DNA of 64,000 nt, taken from positions 1 through 64,000 of the forward strand of contig NZ_JABWRY020000001.1 in assembly GCF_014269205.2 (NCBI RefSeq), given 5' to 3'. Under the pieces are notes generated by a model. The model was not told the origin of the DNA. It saw nothing but the letters and a program-made list of their open reading frames with translations, and did not search any database. This DNA is from Pseudomonas kermanshahensis. Its GTDB lineage: Bacteria > Pseudomonadota > Gammaproteobacteria > Pseudomonadales > Pseudomonadaceae. Positions 1 to 8,701 of the stretch are shown piece after piece (the stretch's first letter is position 1; every line of letters begins with the position of its first letter). The position numbers and the translations under genes are program-made.

Positions 1-30
1 GCAGCTAGACAGTGTGGGCGAGTCCATACA

Positions 31-121
31 TAGGAGCAGCCTTGTGCTGCGAAGAGTCCGCTAAACACCCTGGGATGTTCGTTTTTATCGCTGGCCTCTT
101 CGCAGCACAAGGCTGCTCCTA
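31..121. repeat. REP-type inverted repeat pair
   Basis: Two arms, 31-56 and 96-121, are perfect inverted copies of each other (core AGCAGCCTTGTGCTGC) separated by 39 bp. The same arm sequence recurs at 2187-2283. Such pairs are typical intergenic REP/BIME elements of P. putida. The rest of the 1-310 stretch holds only the promoter of the next gene; I see no gene in it. Confidence 0.85.
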
Positions 122-199
122 CAAGGGGTTGTGTTGATTTCATGTGTGGGGTGGCGTAAACGCCATTTTTCGTGGCGTAAATGGCACTATCGTCCCTCC

Positions 200-244
200 T
201 TGACATCCGCTCGCGCTAAACGTAAGTTTCAAACAACTGTTTGA
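200..244 (+). promoter_or_regulatory. Putative sigma-70 promoter with PsrA-like operator
   Basis: TTGACA at 200-205 is a perfect -35 box, and 17 bp later TAAGTT at 223-228 is a weak -10. Directly on the expected start of transcription lies a perfect palindrome, TCAAACAACTGTTTGA (229-244). It fits the published PsrA consensus (G/C)AAAC-N2-4-GTTT(G/C). PsrA is a TetR-family repressor released by long-chain fatty acyl-CoA that controls beta-oxidation genes in pseudomonads. An operator over the start site would repress the acyl-CoA dehydrogenase gene that begins at 311. The boxes are seen; binding by PsrA is inferred. Confidence 0.65.
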
Positions 245-310
245 TCGACGGCCGCCAAGCCTTGCCGGCAGTTCCGATCACCCCCGAACTCATCACAGAG
301 GTTCATCGCA

Positions 311-2116
311 ATGCCTGACTACAAAGCCCCCTTGCGTGATATCCGTTTCGTTCGCGACGAACTGCTCGGCTACGAAGCGCATTATCAGAGCCTGCCGGGT
401 TGCCAGGACGCCACGCCCGACATGGTCGACGCGATCCTCGAAGAAGGCGCGAAGTTCTGTGAGCAGGTACTGGCCCCGCTGAACCGCGTTGGCGATCAGG
501 AAGGCTGCACCTGGAGCGAGTCGGGCGTGAAGACGCCGACCGGTTTCAAAGCGGCCTACGAGCAATTCGTCGAAGGTGGCTGGCCGAGCCTGGCCCACGA
601 CGTGGCCCACGGCGGCCAAGGCCTGCCAGAGTCGCTGGGCCTGGCCCTGAGCGAGATGGTGGGTGAGTCGAACTGGTCGTGGGGCATGTACCCAGGCCTG
701 TCCCATGGCGCGATGAACACCATTTCCGAGCACGGCACCGAAGAGCAACAGCACACCTACCTGACCAAGCTGGTCAGCGGCGAGTGGACCGGCACCATGT
801 GCCTGACCGAGCCGCACTGCGGTACCGACCTGGGCATGCTGCGCACTAAGGCCGAGCCACAGGCCGACGGGTCGTACAAAGTGTCCGGCACCAAGATCTT
901 CATCTCCGCCGGTGAGCACGACATGGCCGATAACATCGTCCATATCGTCCTGGCCCGCCTGCCGGATGCACCGGCCGGCACCAAAGGCATCTCGCTGTTC
1001 ATCGTGCCCAAGTTCCTGCCCAACGCCGAAGGCGCTGTCGGTGAGCGCAACGCGGTGACCTGTGGCTCGATCGAGCACAAAATGGGCATCCACGGTAACG
1101 CCACCTGCGTGATGAACTTCGACGGCGCTACCGGCTACCTGATCGGCCCGGCCAACAAAGGCCTGAACTGCATGTTCACCTTCATGAACACTGCTCGCCT
1201 GGGCACCGCGCTGCAGGGCCTGGCCCACGCCGAAGTGGCGTTCCAAGGTGGCCTGAAATACGCCCGTGAGCGCCTGCAGATGCGTTCGCTGACCGGCCCT
1301 AAAGCCCCTGAAAAGGCGGCTGACCCGATCATCGTCCACCCGGACGTGCGCCGCATGCTGCTGACCATGAAGGCCTTCGCCGAAGGCAACCGCGCCATGG
1401 TCTACTTCACCGCCAAGCAGGTGGATATCGTCAAGTACAGCCAGGACGAGGAAGAGCGCAAAAAAGCCGACGCCCTGCTGGCCTTCATGACCCCGATCGC
1501 CAAGGCCTTCATGACCGAAGTCGGTTTCGAGGCTGCCAACCACGGCGTGCAGATCTACGGCGGCCATGGCTTCATCGCCGAGTGGGGCATGGAGCAGAAC
1601 GTGCGCGACAGCCGTATCTCCATGCTGTACGAAGGCACCACCGGTATCCAGGCGCTGGACCTGCTCGGCCGTAAAGTGCTGATGACCCAAGGCGAAGCGC
1701 TGAAGGGCTTTACCAAGATCGTGCACAAGTTCTGCCAGGCGCAGGAAGGCAACGAGGCGGTCAAAGAGTTCGTTGAGCCGTTGGCGGCGATCAACAAGGA
1801 ATGGGGCGAGCTGACCATGAAAGTGGGTATGGCGGCCATGAAGGATCGCGAAGAAGTGGGTGCCGCTTCGGTCGATTACCTGATGTATTCCGGTTACGCC
1901 TGCCTGGCTTACTTCTGGGCCGACATTGCCCGCCTGGCTGCCGAGAAGCTGGCTGCCGGTACTGAAGAAGTGGCGTTCTACACCGCCAAGCTGCAGACCG
2001 CGCGCTTCTACTTCCAGCGCATCCTGCCGCGCACCCGTACCCATGTGGCGACCATGCTGTCGGGTGCTGGAAACCTGATGGCGATGGACGAAGAGCACTT
2101 CGGCCTCTCTTACTGA
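311..2116 (+). CDS. Acyl-CoA dehydrogenase, long (about 600 aa) type
   Basis: A 601-residue FAD-dependent acyl-CoA dehydrogenase that would introduce the alpha-beta double bond of an acyl-CoA in beta-oxidation and pass electrons to ETF. The FAD/substrate signature is [12 protein letters not shown] (about residue 164), and the catalytic-glutamate region is [17 protein letters not shown]. The C-terminal extension of roughly 130 residues is that of the large FadE-like class with a C-terminal acyl-CoA dehydrogenase-like domain, rather than 380-residue enzymes. The start ATG follows CAGAGGTTCATCGCA. The protein is clearly paralogous to the one at 3785-5563. From memory, the KT2440 gene at this position (PP_0368) was described as an inducible phenylacyl-CoA dehydrogenase; chain-length preference cannot be read from sequence. 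A PsrA-like operator lies upstream and a strong terminator follows, so it is probably monocistronic. Confidence 0.95.
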   Translation: MPDYKAPLRDIRFVRDELLGYEAHYQSLPGCQDATPDMVDAILEEGAKFCEQVLAPLNRVGDQEGCTWSESGVKTPTGFKAAYEQFVEGGWPSLAHDVAHGGQGLPESLGLALSEMVGESNWSWGMYPGLSHGAMNTISEHGTEEQQHTYLTKLVSGEWTGTMCLTEPHCGTDLGMLRTKAEPQADGSYKVSGTKIFISAGEHDMADNIVHIVLARLPDAPAGTKGISLFIVPKFLPNAEGAVGERNAVTCGSIEHKMGIHGNATCVMNFDGATGYLIGPANKGLNCMFTFMNTARLGTALQGLAHAEVAFQGGLKYARERLQMRSLTGPKAPEKAADPIIVHPDVRRMLLTMKAFAEGNRAMVYFTAKQVDIVKYSQDEEERKKADALLAFMTPIAKAFMTEVGFEAANHGVQIYGGHGFIAEWGMEQNVRDSRISMLYEGTTGIQALDLLGRKVLMTQGEALKGFTKIVHKFCQAQEGNEAVKEFVEPLAAINKEWGELTMKVGMAAMKDREEVGAASVDYLMYSGYACLAYFWADIARLAAEKLAAGTEEVAFYTAKLQTARFYFQRILPRTRTHVATMLSGAGNLMAMDEEHFGLSY

Positions 2117-2130
2117 TCCACCGCGTGCAC

Positions 2131-2167
2131 AAAAACCCGCCTGCCCTCACCGGCAGGCGGGTTTTTT
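2131..2167 (+). terminator. Rho-independent terminator
   Basis: A GC-rich stem (ACCCGCCTGCC with GGCAGGCGGGT) is flanked by A-run and T-run, so it could work in both directions. It lies 15 bp after the stop of the first acyl-CoA dehydrogenase gene. Confidence 0.92.
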
Positions 2168-2186
2168 CATTTTGCAGCCAGATGCC

Positions 2187-2283
2187 TGTGTAGGAGCAGC
2201 CTTGTGCTGCGAAGAGGCCATAACGGCCACAGAAAATCGTTTGTCATACCGGCCTCTTCGCAGCACAAGGCTGCTCCTACACA
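2187..2283. repeat. REP-type inverted repeat pair
   Basis: Arms 2187-2219 and 2251-2283 are perfect inverted copies of 33 bp, of the same class as the pair at 31-121. They lie between the acyl-CoA dehydrogenase terminator and the diguanylate cyclase gene. Confidence 0.88.
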
Positions 2284-2377
2284 GGAGCTGCATAAGACTG
2301 TATTCAACTGTTCACGCGCGCTGCCGATGAAATAAGGGCACAATGCCACTATTGATCTGCCGGGTTGGAGATTACCC

Positions 2378-3661
2378 TTGTTTCGTCTTGATGCTGTACG
2401 CGTAACCCACTTCCTGCCTTCGCTGTTTCTCTTGCAGGCAGGCCTTGCGGCGGCTTACGTAAGAGACCTCAGTGTCTTTTTCACATCGCTGTTCAATGTC
2501 TTGCCCACCTTGGTCCTGCTATTGGGCGGTGCCTACTGCGCCGTTTACCGACGCCAGCGTGAGCTGTTTCTGATGGTGACGGTGTACATCGCCTACTTCC
2601 TGCTCGACACCCAGACCGACTTCTACCGCGACAACGGCCACGTGCGTGCGGACGCCGCGGTCATCTTCCACTTGGTGTGCCTGCTGCTGCCGGCCCTGTT
2701 CGGGCTGTATGGCGCCTGGCAGGAGCGCACCCACCTGCTGCAGGACCTGGTCGCCCGCTTCGCAGTGTTGTTCGCCGTTGCCAGCGTTGCGGTGGCACTG
2801 GAGCAAAGCTACCCCGATGCGCTACTGGCCTGGCTGGCAGAGATCCGCTGGCCGGCCTTGCATGGCCAGTGGATGAGCCTGATCCAGATGGTCTACCCGC
2901 TGTTCCTCGGCGTGTTCATCCTGCTGGTGGTGCAGTACCTGCGTGCGCCCAGGCCGTTGCATGCGGCGCAGGTCATTGGCCTGATCGGCCTGTTCTGGAT
3001 GCTGCCGCAGACGTTCATCCTGCCGTTTACCCTGAACATCATGTGCAGCCAGGTGATGTTGATGATTGCCGCGGCTGTGGCGCACGAGGCCTATCAGATG
3101 GCCTTCCGCGACGAGCTGACGGGCTTGCCGGGGCGCCGTGCTTTGAACGAGCGTATGCAGCGGCTGGGGCGCAACTATGTGATCGCCATGACCGACGTCG
3201 ACCACTTCAAGAAATTCAACGATACCCACGGCCACGATGTCGGCGACCAGGTGTTGCGCCTGGTTGCCAGCCGGTTGTCCAAGGTCACCGGTGGCGGCCG
3301 CGCCTACCGTTATGGTGGCGAGGAATTCGCCCTGGTCTTTGCGGGCAAGACGGCTGAAGAATGCGTGCCGCATGTGGAAGCTGTGCGCGGGGTGATTGCT
3401 AACTATGCGATGCAGCTGCGCGACCAGAACAGCCGACCGCAGGACGATTCGACAGGGCGTCAGCGCCGTGCTGGCAGCGGCGCGGGTACGGTGTCGGTGA
3501 CCATCAGCATCGGTGTGGCCGAGCGCCAGGCCGATCATCGCAACCCGGAGGCGGTGCTCAAGTCGGCCGACCAGGCGCTGTATAGCGCCAAAGAGGCCGG
3601 GCGCAATTGTGTCATGGTGCATGGGCAACAATCGCAGCGTGGGGCGGTCCGCATGGCGTGA
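2378..3661 (+). CDS. Membrane-bound diguanylate cyclase (GGDEF)
   Basis: A 427-residue protein predicted to make cyclic di-GMP from two GTP at the inner membrane. The N-terminal ~235 residues contain six or seven hydrophobic segments with short loops and no recognisable sensor domain. The C-terminal ~180 residues are a GGDEF domain: it starts near DELTGLPGRR, has the metal-binding TDVDHFKKFND, an intact GGEEF active site (about residues 313-317) and the closing ADQALYSAKEAGRN. No RxxD inhibitory site is evident before GGEEF. The start is TTG: a GGAG at 2367-2370 sits 7 bases before it and no ATG or GTG is as well placed. The gene sits between two paralogous acyl-CoA dehydrogenase genes, an arrangement also known to me in KT2440. 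The signal it senses is unknown. Confidence 0.9.
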   Translation: MFRLDAVRVTHFLPSLFLLQAGLAAAYVRDLSVFFTSLFNVLPTLVLLLGGAYCAVYRRQRELFLMVTVYIAYFLLDTQTDFYRDNGHVRADAAVIFHLVCLLLPALFGLYGAWQERTHLLQDLVARFAVLFAVASVAVALEQSYPDALLAWLAEIRWPALHGQWMSLIQMVYPLFLGVFILLVVQYLRAPRPLHAAQVIGLIGLFWMLPQTFILPFTLNIMCSQVMLMIAAAVAHEAYQMAFRDELTGLPGRRALNERMQRLGRNYVIAMTDVDHFKKFNDTHGHDVGDQVLRLVASRLSKVTGGGRAYRYGGEEFALVFAGKTAEECVPHVEAVRGVIANYAMQLRDQNSRPQDDSTGRQRRAGSGAGTVSVTISIGVAERQADHRNPEAVLKSADQALYSAKEAGRNCVMVHGQQSQRGAVRMA

Positions 3662-3784
3662 CCAAACACGACTATACGGTCAGCTGATGACCCTATGTCT
3701 CGTAAAAGTTGTTCGGTTACACTGCCTGCAACCCAGTGTCGCGGTTCCCCGAGACCGCCCCGACCCTACTAGTGAGAGGTTGTC

Positions 3785-5563
3785 ATGGCCGACTATAAAG
3801 CGCCCCTGCGCGACATGCGCTTCGTTTTGAATGAAGTCTTCAACGTGACCGAGCAATGGGCGCAGTTGCCCGCGCTGGCCGAGGTGGTGGATACCGAGAC
3901 CGCCATGGCCGTGCTGGAAGAGGCCGGTAAGGTGACGGCCAGGACCATCGCCCCGCTCAGCCGCGCCGCCGACGAAGAGGGCTGCCACTGGGACAACGGC
4001 GCGGTCAGCACGCCGGCCGGCTTCATCGAGGCCTACAACACCTACGCCGAAGGTGGTTGGGTGGGCGTTGGTGGCGATCCCTTGTTCGGCGGCATGGGCA
4101 TGCCCAAGGTTATCTCGGCCCAGGTCGAGGAAATGGTCAACGCGTCGAGCCTGGCCTTCGGCCTGTATCCGATGCTGACTGCCGGTGCCTGCCTGTCGAT
4201 CAATGCCCACGCCAGTGAAGCGCTCAAGCAACAGTACCTGCCCAACATGTACGCCGGCGTCTGGGCTGGCTCCATGTGCCTGACCGAGCCCCATGCCGGC
4301 ACCGACTTGGGCATCATCCGCACCAAGGCCGAACCCCAGGCCGACGGCAGCTACAAGGTCAGTGGCACCAAGATCTTCATCACCGGTGGTGAGCACGACC
4401 TGACCGAGAACATCATCCATCTGGTGCTGGCCAAGCTGCCGGACGCGCCCGCCGGGCCGAAAGGTATTTCGTTGTTCCTGGTGCCCAAGTTCCTGGTTAA
4501 CGAAGACGGCAGCCTGGGCGCGCGCAACCCGGCCACTTGCGGCTCGATCGAACACAAGATGGGTATTCAAGCCTCCGCCACTTGTGTGATGAACTTCGAC
4601 GAAGCGGTCGGTTACCTGGTCGGTGAGCCCAATAAGGGATTGGCGGCCATGTTCACCATGATGAACTACGAGCGCCTGGGTGTCGGCATTCAGGGCCTGG
4701 CATCGGCTGAACGTTCCTACCAAAATGCCGTGGAATACGCCCGTGACCGGCTGCAGAGCCGTGCCCCGACCGGCCCGCACGCCAAGGATAAGGTTGCCGA
4801 CCCGATCATCGTCCACCCTGATGTGCGGCGCATGTTGCTGACCATGAAAGCCTTGATCGAAGGCGGGCGCGCCTTCTCGAGCTACGTGGCGCTGCAACTC
4901 GACAGTGCCAAATACAGCGAAGACGCCACCACACGCAAGCGCAGTGAAGAGCTGGTAGCCCTGTTGACGCCGGTGGCCAAGGCCTTCCTCACCGACCTAG
5001 GCCTGGAGTGCGCGGTGCACGGCCAGCAGGTGTTCGGTGGGCATGGCTACATTCGTGAGTGGGGCCAGGAGCAACTGGTGCGTGATGTGCGTATTACGCA
5101 GATCTACGAAGGCACCAACGGCATCCAGGCCCTCGACCTGATGGGGCGCAAGGTGGTTGCCAGTGGCGGTGCGTACTACAAGCTCTTCTCCGACGAGATC
5201 CGCCGCTTCATCGCGGGGGCCGACAGCGCGCTGGACGAGTTCGCCAAGCCGCTCGGCGCTTACCTCGACCAGCTGGACGGGCTGACCGAGTGGGTGCTGG
5301 AGCAGGCCAAGGGCAACCCCAATGAAATTGGCGCGGCCTCGGTCGAGTACCTGCATGCCTTTGGTTATGTGGCCTATGGCTACATGTGGGCGCTGATGGC
5401 GCGTGCGGCGCAGGCGGGTGAGGGGGATGAGGCGTTCTACTCGGGCAAGCTGGGTACGGCGCGGTTCTACTTTGCACGGTTGCTGCCACGGGTGGATTCG
5501 CTGGTGGCGTCGGTGAAGGCGGGGAGCGAGTCGCTGTACCTGCTGGACGCTGAGCAGTTCTGA
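3785..5563 (+). CDS. Acyl-CoA dehydrogenase, long type, second paralogue
   Basis: A 592-residue flavin acyl-CoA dehydrogenase, readily alignable along its length with the enzyme at 311-2116 (same [10 protein letters not shown] start, CLTEPHAGTDLG flavin motif, IYEGTNGIQALDLMGRK catalytic region). It should catalyse the same kind of first beta-oxidation step, perhaps with another chain length or an aryl-alkyl substrate. The ATG at 3785 is preceded by GAGAGGTTGTC. The 120 bp upstream lack the PsrA-like palindrome of the first copy, so the two may be regulated differently. The last third of the gene has a simpler, G-rich codon choice. A REP pair follows rather than an obvious terminator. Confidence 0.94.
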   Translation: MADYKAPLRDMRFVLNEVFNVTEQWAQLPALAEVVDTETAMAVLEEAGKVTARTIAPLSRAADEEGCHWDNGAVSTPAGFIEAYNTYAEGGWVGVGGDPLFGGMGMPKVISAQVEEMVNASSLAFGLYPMLTAGACLSINAHASEALKQQYLPNMYAGVWAGSMCLTEPHAGTDLGIIRTKAEPQADGSYKVSGTKIFITGGEHDLTENIIHLVLAKLPDAPAGPKGISLFLVPKFLVNEDGSLGARNPATCGSIEHKMGIQASATCVMNFDEAVGYLVGEPNKGLAAMFTMMNYERLGVGIQGLASAERSYQNAVEYARDRLQSRAPTGPHAKDKVADPIIVHPDVRRMLLTMKALIEGGRAFSSYVALQLDSAKYSEDATTRKRSEELVALLTPVAKAFLTDLGLECAVHGQQVFGGHGYIREWGQEQLVRDVRITQIYEGTNGIQALDLMGRKVVASGGAYYKLFSDEIRRFIAGADSALDEFAKPLGAYLDQLDGLTEWVLEQAKGNPNEIGAASVEYLHAFGYVAYGYMWALMARAAQAGEGDEAFYSGKLGTARFYFARLLPRVDSLVASVKAGSESLYLLDAEQF

Positions 5564-5589
5564 TAGATCTTGGGGCCGCTTTGCGGCCC

Positions 5590-5671
5590 TTCGCGACGCA
5601 AGGCCGCTCCTACAGGCCGGCGGTGCTATGAAGGTTACGCTGTACTTGTAGGAGCGGCCTTGCGTCGCGAA
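5590..5671. repeat. REP-type inverted repeat pair
   Basis: Arms 5590-5614 and 5647-5671 are perfect 25-bp inverted copies with core GCAAGGCCGCTCCTAC, a different class from those at 31 and 2187. They lie between an acyl-CoA dehydrogenase gene and the rsmY promoter region. Confidence 0.87.
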
Positions 5672-5721
5672 GGGGCGCAGAGCGCCCCCAATAGTCGATA
5701 AGATTCGCAATGAATCCCCTT

Positions 5722-5739
5722 TGTAAGCTTTTTCCTACA
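5722..5739 (+). promoter_or_regulatory. GacA upstream activating sequence of rsmY
   Basis: TGTAAG-N6-CCTACA differs in one base from the GacA-box consensus TGTAAG-N6-CTTACA that precedes rsmX/Y/Z genes in pseudomonads. It lies about 57 bp before the inferred RsmY start, close to the long linker known for P. fluorescens rsmY. A possible -10 box is TAATCT at 5785-5790. Confidence 0.85.
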
Positions 5740-5796
5740 CGACGTGGTGACTTTTCACCACTGTTCTCAGATTGGATCCACAGGTAATCTTTACCA

Positions 5797-5927
5797 CATG
5801 GACGTTGCGCAGGAAGCGCAAAGGACAGATCAAGGAAGACGACGAAGGACCACCTGCCAGGATGGCGGGGCGATACGGATGTCACAGGGAAACAGTCTGG
5901 AAAACCCCGCTTCGGCGGGGTTTTCTT
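5797..5927 (+). ncRNA. rsmY: RsmY, regulatory RNA that sequesters RsmA/RsmE
   Basis: This is a Gac/Rsm small RNA of about 125-130 nt. It carries nine GGA triplets, at 5800, 5812, 5823, 5834, 5847, 5860, 5877, 5888 and 5899. The second is displayed in the loop of a perfect hairpin, TTGCGC-AGGAA-GCGCAA (5805-5821), the hallmark of an RsmA/CsrA binding site and a close match to the 5' end of RsmY from P. fluorescens as I remember it. It ends in a strong Rho-independent terminator, 5901-5924 (CCCCGC-TTCG-GCGGGG plus T-run). A GacA box lies upstream. The exact 5' end is inferred from the -10-like TAATCT and may shift by a few bases. When GacS/GacA is active the RNA titrates RsmA/RsmE proteins and releases translation of secondary-metabolite, exoprotein and biofilm genes. 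From memory, P. putida rsmY lies between these same two genes (PP_0370/PP_0371). Confidence 0.93.
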
Positions 5928-5943
5928 TGTGCGCGTTTTTTTG

Positions 5944-6867
5944 TCAGCCCAGCACATCCAGAGGCGAGCCTCCCAGCTGGCGCGCGTCTGTCTCTTCTTC
6001 CAGTAACGTACGCAGCAGCTCCACCGAGGCTTGCTGGCGCTGCGCATCGCGGAACACCAGCCCGACCTTGAGCGGCACCCGCGGCTCGCTCAATGGCTTC
6101 CACAGCAGCCCCTGGTCATCCTCGGCCGCGTCCTTGGCCCGCCCCGGCAAGATGGTAGCCAGCGCCGTATGGGCCAGGCTGTCGAGAATCCCCGCCATGT
6201 TGTTCATCTCTGCCTGCACCTGCGGCCGACGGCCCTGGCTGGCCAGTTGCGCCTGCCAGATCTGGCGAATCTGAAACTCTTCGCCCAGCATCAGCATGGG
6301 CAGTTCAGCGGCCTGGCGGATCGACACCTTCTTGAAGTCCTTCAAGGGATGGGTGTCGGGGATGACCAATTGCAGTTCATCTTCGTACAGCAACAGGCCA
6401 TGCAGCCCGGGTTGGCGCGGTGGCAGGTAACTGATGCCGATGTCCAGGCTGCCATTGAGCAGGCGCCGTTCGATTTCCAGCCCCGACAGCTCGTAGATTT
6501 GCACCACAAGGTGCGGCTGGGCCTTGCGCAAGCGTTCGAGCAACTGCGGCACCAGGCTGGGCCGCACGGTCTGCAGCACGCCGATGGCCAGGGTACGCAA
6601 AGACTGGCCCTTGAAGTTGCGCATGGCCTCCTGGGCCCGTTGCAGGCCATCGAGCAGCGGCAGGGCATGGTTGTACAGCGTGTGGGCGGCCAAGGTCGGC
6701 AGCAGGCGCTTGTTGCTGCGCTCGAACAGGCTCAGGTCGAGGCTGTGCTCCAGTTGGCGGATCTGCTGGGAAAGCGCGGGTTGGGACAAAGACAGGCGCT
6801 CGGCGGCGCGGCCGACATGGCCTTCTTCGTACACCGCGACGAAATAACGCAGTTGGCGGAAATCCAT
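5944..6867 (-). CDS. LysR-family transcriptional regulator
   Basis: A 307-residue regulator. The N-terminal winged helix-turn-helix (MDFRQLRYFVAVYEEGHVGRAAERL, then QPALSQQIRQLE) is classic LysR, followed by a substrate-binding domain with the usual two-lobe pattern (GISYLPP, ELPMLML, LATILPGR). The ATG at 6867 is chosen because it begins the conserved MDxRQLRYF; a GTG three codons upstream is possible. It is convergent with rsmY, whose terminator is only 20 bp from its stop. The aminotransferase gene at 7079 is divergent and 211 bp away, the usual geometry for a LysR protein and its target, but its effector and target are unknown. Confidence 0.92.
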   Translation of the reverse strand: MDFRQLRYFVAVYEEGHVGRAAERLSLSQPALSQQIRQLEHSLDLSLFERSNKRLLPTLAAHTLYNHALPLLDGLQRAQEAMRNFKGQSLRTLAIGVLQTVRPSLVPQLLERLRKAQPHLVVQIYELSGLEIERRLLNGSLDIGISYLPPRQPGLHGLLLYEDELQLVIPDTHPLKDFKKVSIRQAAELPMLMLGEEFQIRQIWQAQLASQGRRPQVQAEMNNMAGILDSLAHTALATILPGRAKDAAEDDQGLLWKPLSEPRVPLKVGLVFRDAQRQQASVELLRTLLEEETDARQLGGSPLDVLG

Positions 6868-7078
6868 AAGCAACACTTATCGAAAATGCTGGAAAAACGA
6901 AATGGTCGAAACCCGTCTTGGCGCCTAGTCTATCGCCGTATTCCAGTGGGTTACAGCGGTCATAGGGCCGGATTGTTACCCCGGATGAAAAACACTTTTG
7001 ATAGGCAAGGCTGAATATCAAGTGCCGGCATCAAGACCGCACATTGGCCGCCCTTTACCGTGATTGGTTGGAGCCCTG

Positions 7079-8359
7079 ATGAACCTGTTCAACCTGCGTC
7101 GCTCGGCTGCCGCCGCCGTCGCCGAGCCCGAGCGTGCGCCGGTGACCGTGGCGGATGCGCCGCAGTTGTCCCGTGAGCGCCTGATGCCGAGTACCGAACG
7201 TGCCCCGCAGGTTTTCGTGCGCGGCCAGGGCTCGTGGTTGTGGGACAGCGAAGGGCATGCCTTCTTGGACTTCACCCAGGGCGGCGCGGTGAACAGCCTC
7301 GGCCACAGCCCCAGCGTACTGGTCAAGGCGCTGGGCAATCAGGCCCAGGCGCTGATCAACCCGGGTTCGGGGTTTCACAGCCGCGGCCGGCTGGCGCTGG
7401 TCAACCGCCTGTGCCAGAGCACCGGCAGCGACCAGGCCTACCTGCTGAACAGCGGCGCCGAAGCGTGCGAAGGGGCGATCAAGCTGGCGCGCAAATGGGG
7501 CCAGCTGCACCGCAATGGCGCCTATCACATCATCACCGCCAGCCAGGCTTGCCACGGCCGCAGCCTGGGCGCGCTGTCGGCTTCCGACCCGCTGCCGTGC
7601 AATCGCTGCGAGCCTGGGCTGCCGGGCTTCAGCAAGGTGCCTTTCAATGACCTGGCGGCACTGCATGCGGAAGTGAACTCGCGCACCGTGGCAATCATGC
7701 TTGAGCCGATCCAGGGCGAGGCGGGGGTTATTCCCGCCACACAGGCGTACCTCAAAGGCGTCGAAACGCTGTGCCGCGAGCTGGGCATCCTGCTGATTCT
7801 GGATGAAGTCCAGACCGGTATCGGCCGGTGTGGTGCGCTGCTCGCTGAGCAGACTTACGGGGTACGTGCCGACATCATCACCCTGGGCAAGGGCTTGGGC
7901 GGTGGGGTACCGCTGGCCGCCTTGCTGGCACGCGGCACCGCTTGCTGCGCCGAGCCGGGTGAGCTGGAAGGCAGCCACCATGGCAACGCGCTGATGAGCG
8001 CGGCAGGCCTGGCAGTGCTGGACACCGTACTGGAGCCTGGCTTTTTCGAGCATGTGCAGGACAGCGGCCGCCACCTGCGCGAAGGCCTGAGCCGCCTGGC
8101 TGGTCGTTATGGCCAGGGCGAGGTGCGTGGCCAGGGGCTGCTGTGGGCCCTGCAACTGCACGAAGGCGTCGCCCAGGACCTGGTAACGGCCGCCCTGCAT
8201 GAAGGCCTGCTGCTCAATGCACCGCAGGCGGATGTGGTGCGTTTCTCGCCGGCGTTGACCGTGAGCAAGGGCAACATCGACGAAATGCTCCTGCGCCTGG
8301 CCCGCGCCTTTGCCCGCCTGCATGCACAGCAGCAAGCCCGCCGCGAAATGCCTGCGTAA
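7079..8359 (+). CDS. Class III PLP-dependent aminotransferase (acetylornithine aminotransferase-like)
   Basis: A 426-residue fold-type I aminotransferase of the ornithine/acetylornithine/4-aminobutyrate group. Visible motifs are the glycine-rich GGAVNSLGHSP, the cofactor contact NSGAEACEGAIKLARK, the invariant LILDEVQTGIGR and the Schiff-base lysine in TLGKGLGGGVPLAALL. An N-terminal extension of about 35 Ala-rich residues precedes the domain. ATG at 7079 is preferred over an in-frame GTG at 7064 because GGAG lies 6 bases before it. It stands alone between a divergent LysR gene and a terminator, so it is not part of an arginine operon. The true amino donor cannot be decided from sequence; omega-amino acids or diamines are as likely as acetylornithine. 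Confidence 0.9.
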   Translation: MNLFNLRRSAAAAVAEPERAPVTVADAPQLSRERLMPSTERAPQVFVRGQGSWLWDSEGHAFLDFTQGGAVNSLGHSPSVLVKALGNQAQALINPGSGFHSRGRLALVNRLCQSTGSDQAYLLNSGAEACEGAIKLARKWGQLHRNGAYHIITASQACHGRSLGALSASDPLPCNRCEPGLPGFSKVPFNDLAALHAEVNSRTVAIMLEPIQGEAGVIPATQAYLKGVETLCRELGILLILDEVQTGIGRCGALLAEQTYGVRADIITLGKGLGGGVPLAALLARGTACCAEPGELEGSHHGNALMSAAGLAVLDTVLEPGFFEHVQDSGRHLREGLSRLAGRYGQGEVRGQGLLWALQLHEGVAQDLVTAALHEGLLLNAPQADVVRFSPALTVSKGNIDEMLLRLARAFARLHAQQQARREMPA

Positions 8360-8395
8360 CTGAATTAAACGAACCGTCTGGCGTTCCTGCGCATC

Positions 8396-8434
8396 GCCCC
8401 TGGCCTGTTTCATTTGGCCCGGGGCGTTTTTTTT
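8396..8434 (+). terminator. Rho-independent terminator
   Basis: A GCCCC/GGGGC stem, extended by GGCC/GGCC with one bulge, is followed by a run of eight T. It lies 36 bp after the aminotransferase stop. Confidence 0.88.
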
Positions 8435-8509
8435 GGGGGGTACCCTGGCCCTGTGGAACCTCTACGACGCGCGGCTAGTCTCTGTTGTAACCCTTCAGGA
8501 GAGACGTGC

Positions 8510-8668
8510 ATGGACTTCATTCGCATCATCATCGCCATCTTGCTGCCGCCGCTTGGGGTATTTCTGCAGGTGGGTTTTGCCGGGGCGTTCTGGCTGAATA
8601 TTCTGCTGACGCTGTGTGGGTACATTCCGGGGATCGTGCACGCGGTGTATATCATCGCCAAGCGCTAA
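8510..8668 (+). CDS. PMP3/YqaE (UPF0057) small membrane protein
   Basis: A 52-residue protein with two hydrophobic helices joined by a short loop, starting MDFIRIIIAILLPPLGVF and ending with GYIPGIVHAVYIIAKR. Both the LLPPLGVFLQVG motif and the YIPGIVHA motif are diagnostic of the PMP3/YqaE family, plasma-membrane proteolipids induced by salt, cold or membrane stress; the molecular role is unsettled. The start ATG at 8510 follows TCAGGAGAGACGTGC, a clear ribosome binding site. An upstream in-frame reading from 8414 lacks such a site and would add 32 residues not found in the family. Flanked by terminators on both sides, so monocistronic. Confidence 0.93.
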   Translation: MDFIRIIIAILLPPLGVFLQVGFAGAFWLNILLTLCGYIPGIVHAVYIIAKR

Positions 8669-8675
8669 GAAACGC

Positions 8676-8694
8676 GGGGCCGCAGTGCGGCCCC
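8676..8694. terminator. Short bidirectional terminator hairpin
   Basis: GGGGCCGC-AGT-GCGGCCCC is a perfect 8-bp stem between the PMP3-type gene and the convergent stop of the pqq operon peptidase at 8702. T-runs are short on both sides. Confidence 0.65.
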
Positions 8695-8701
8695 CTTGGC
8701 T

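Noticed and set aside
293..2098. A 601-codon minus-strand frame opposite the first acyl-CoA dehydrogenase
   Set aside because: Same effect of high GC at third positions; composition is His/Gln/Gly/Arg-rich and low in complexity, while the plus-strand enzyme is unmistakable.
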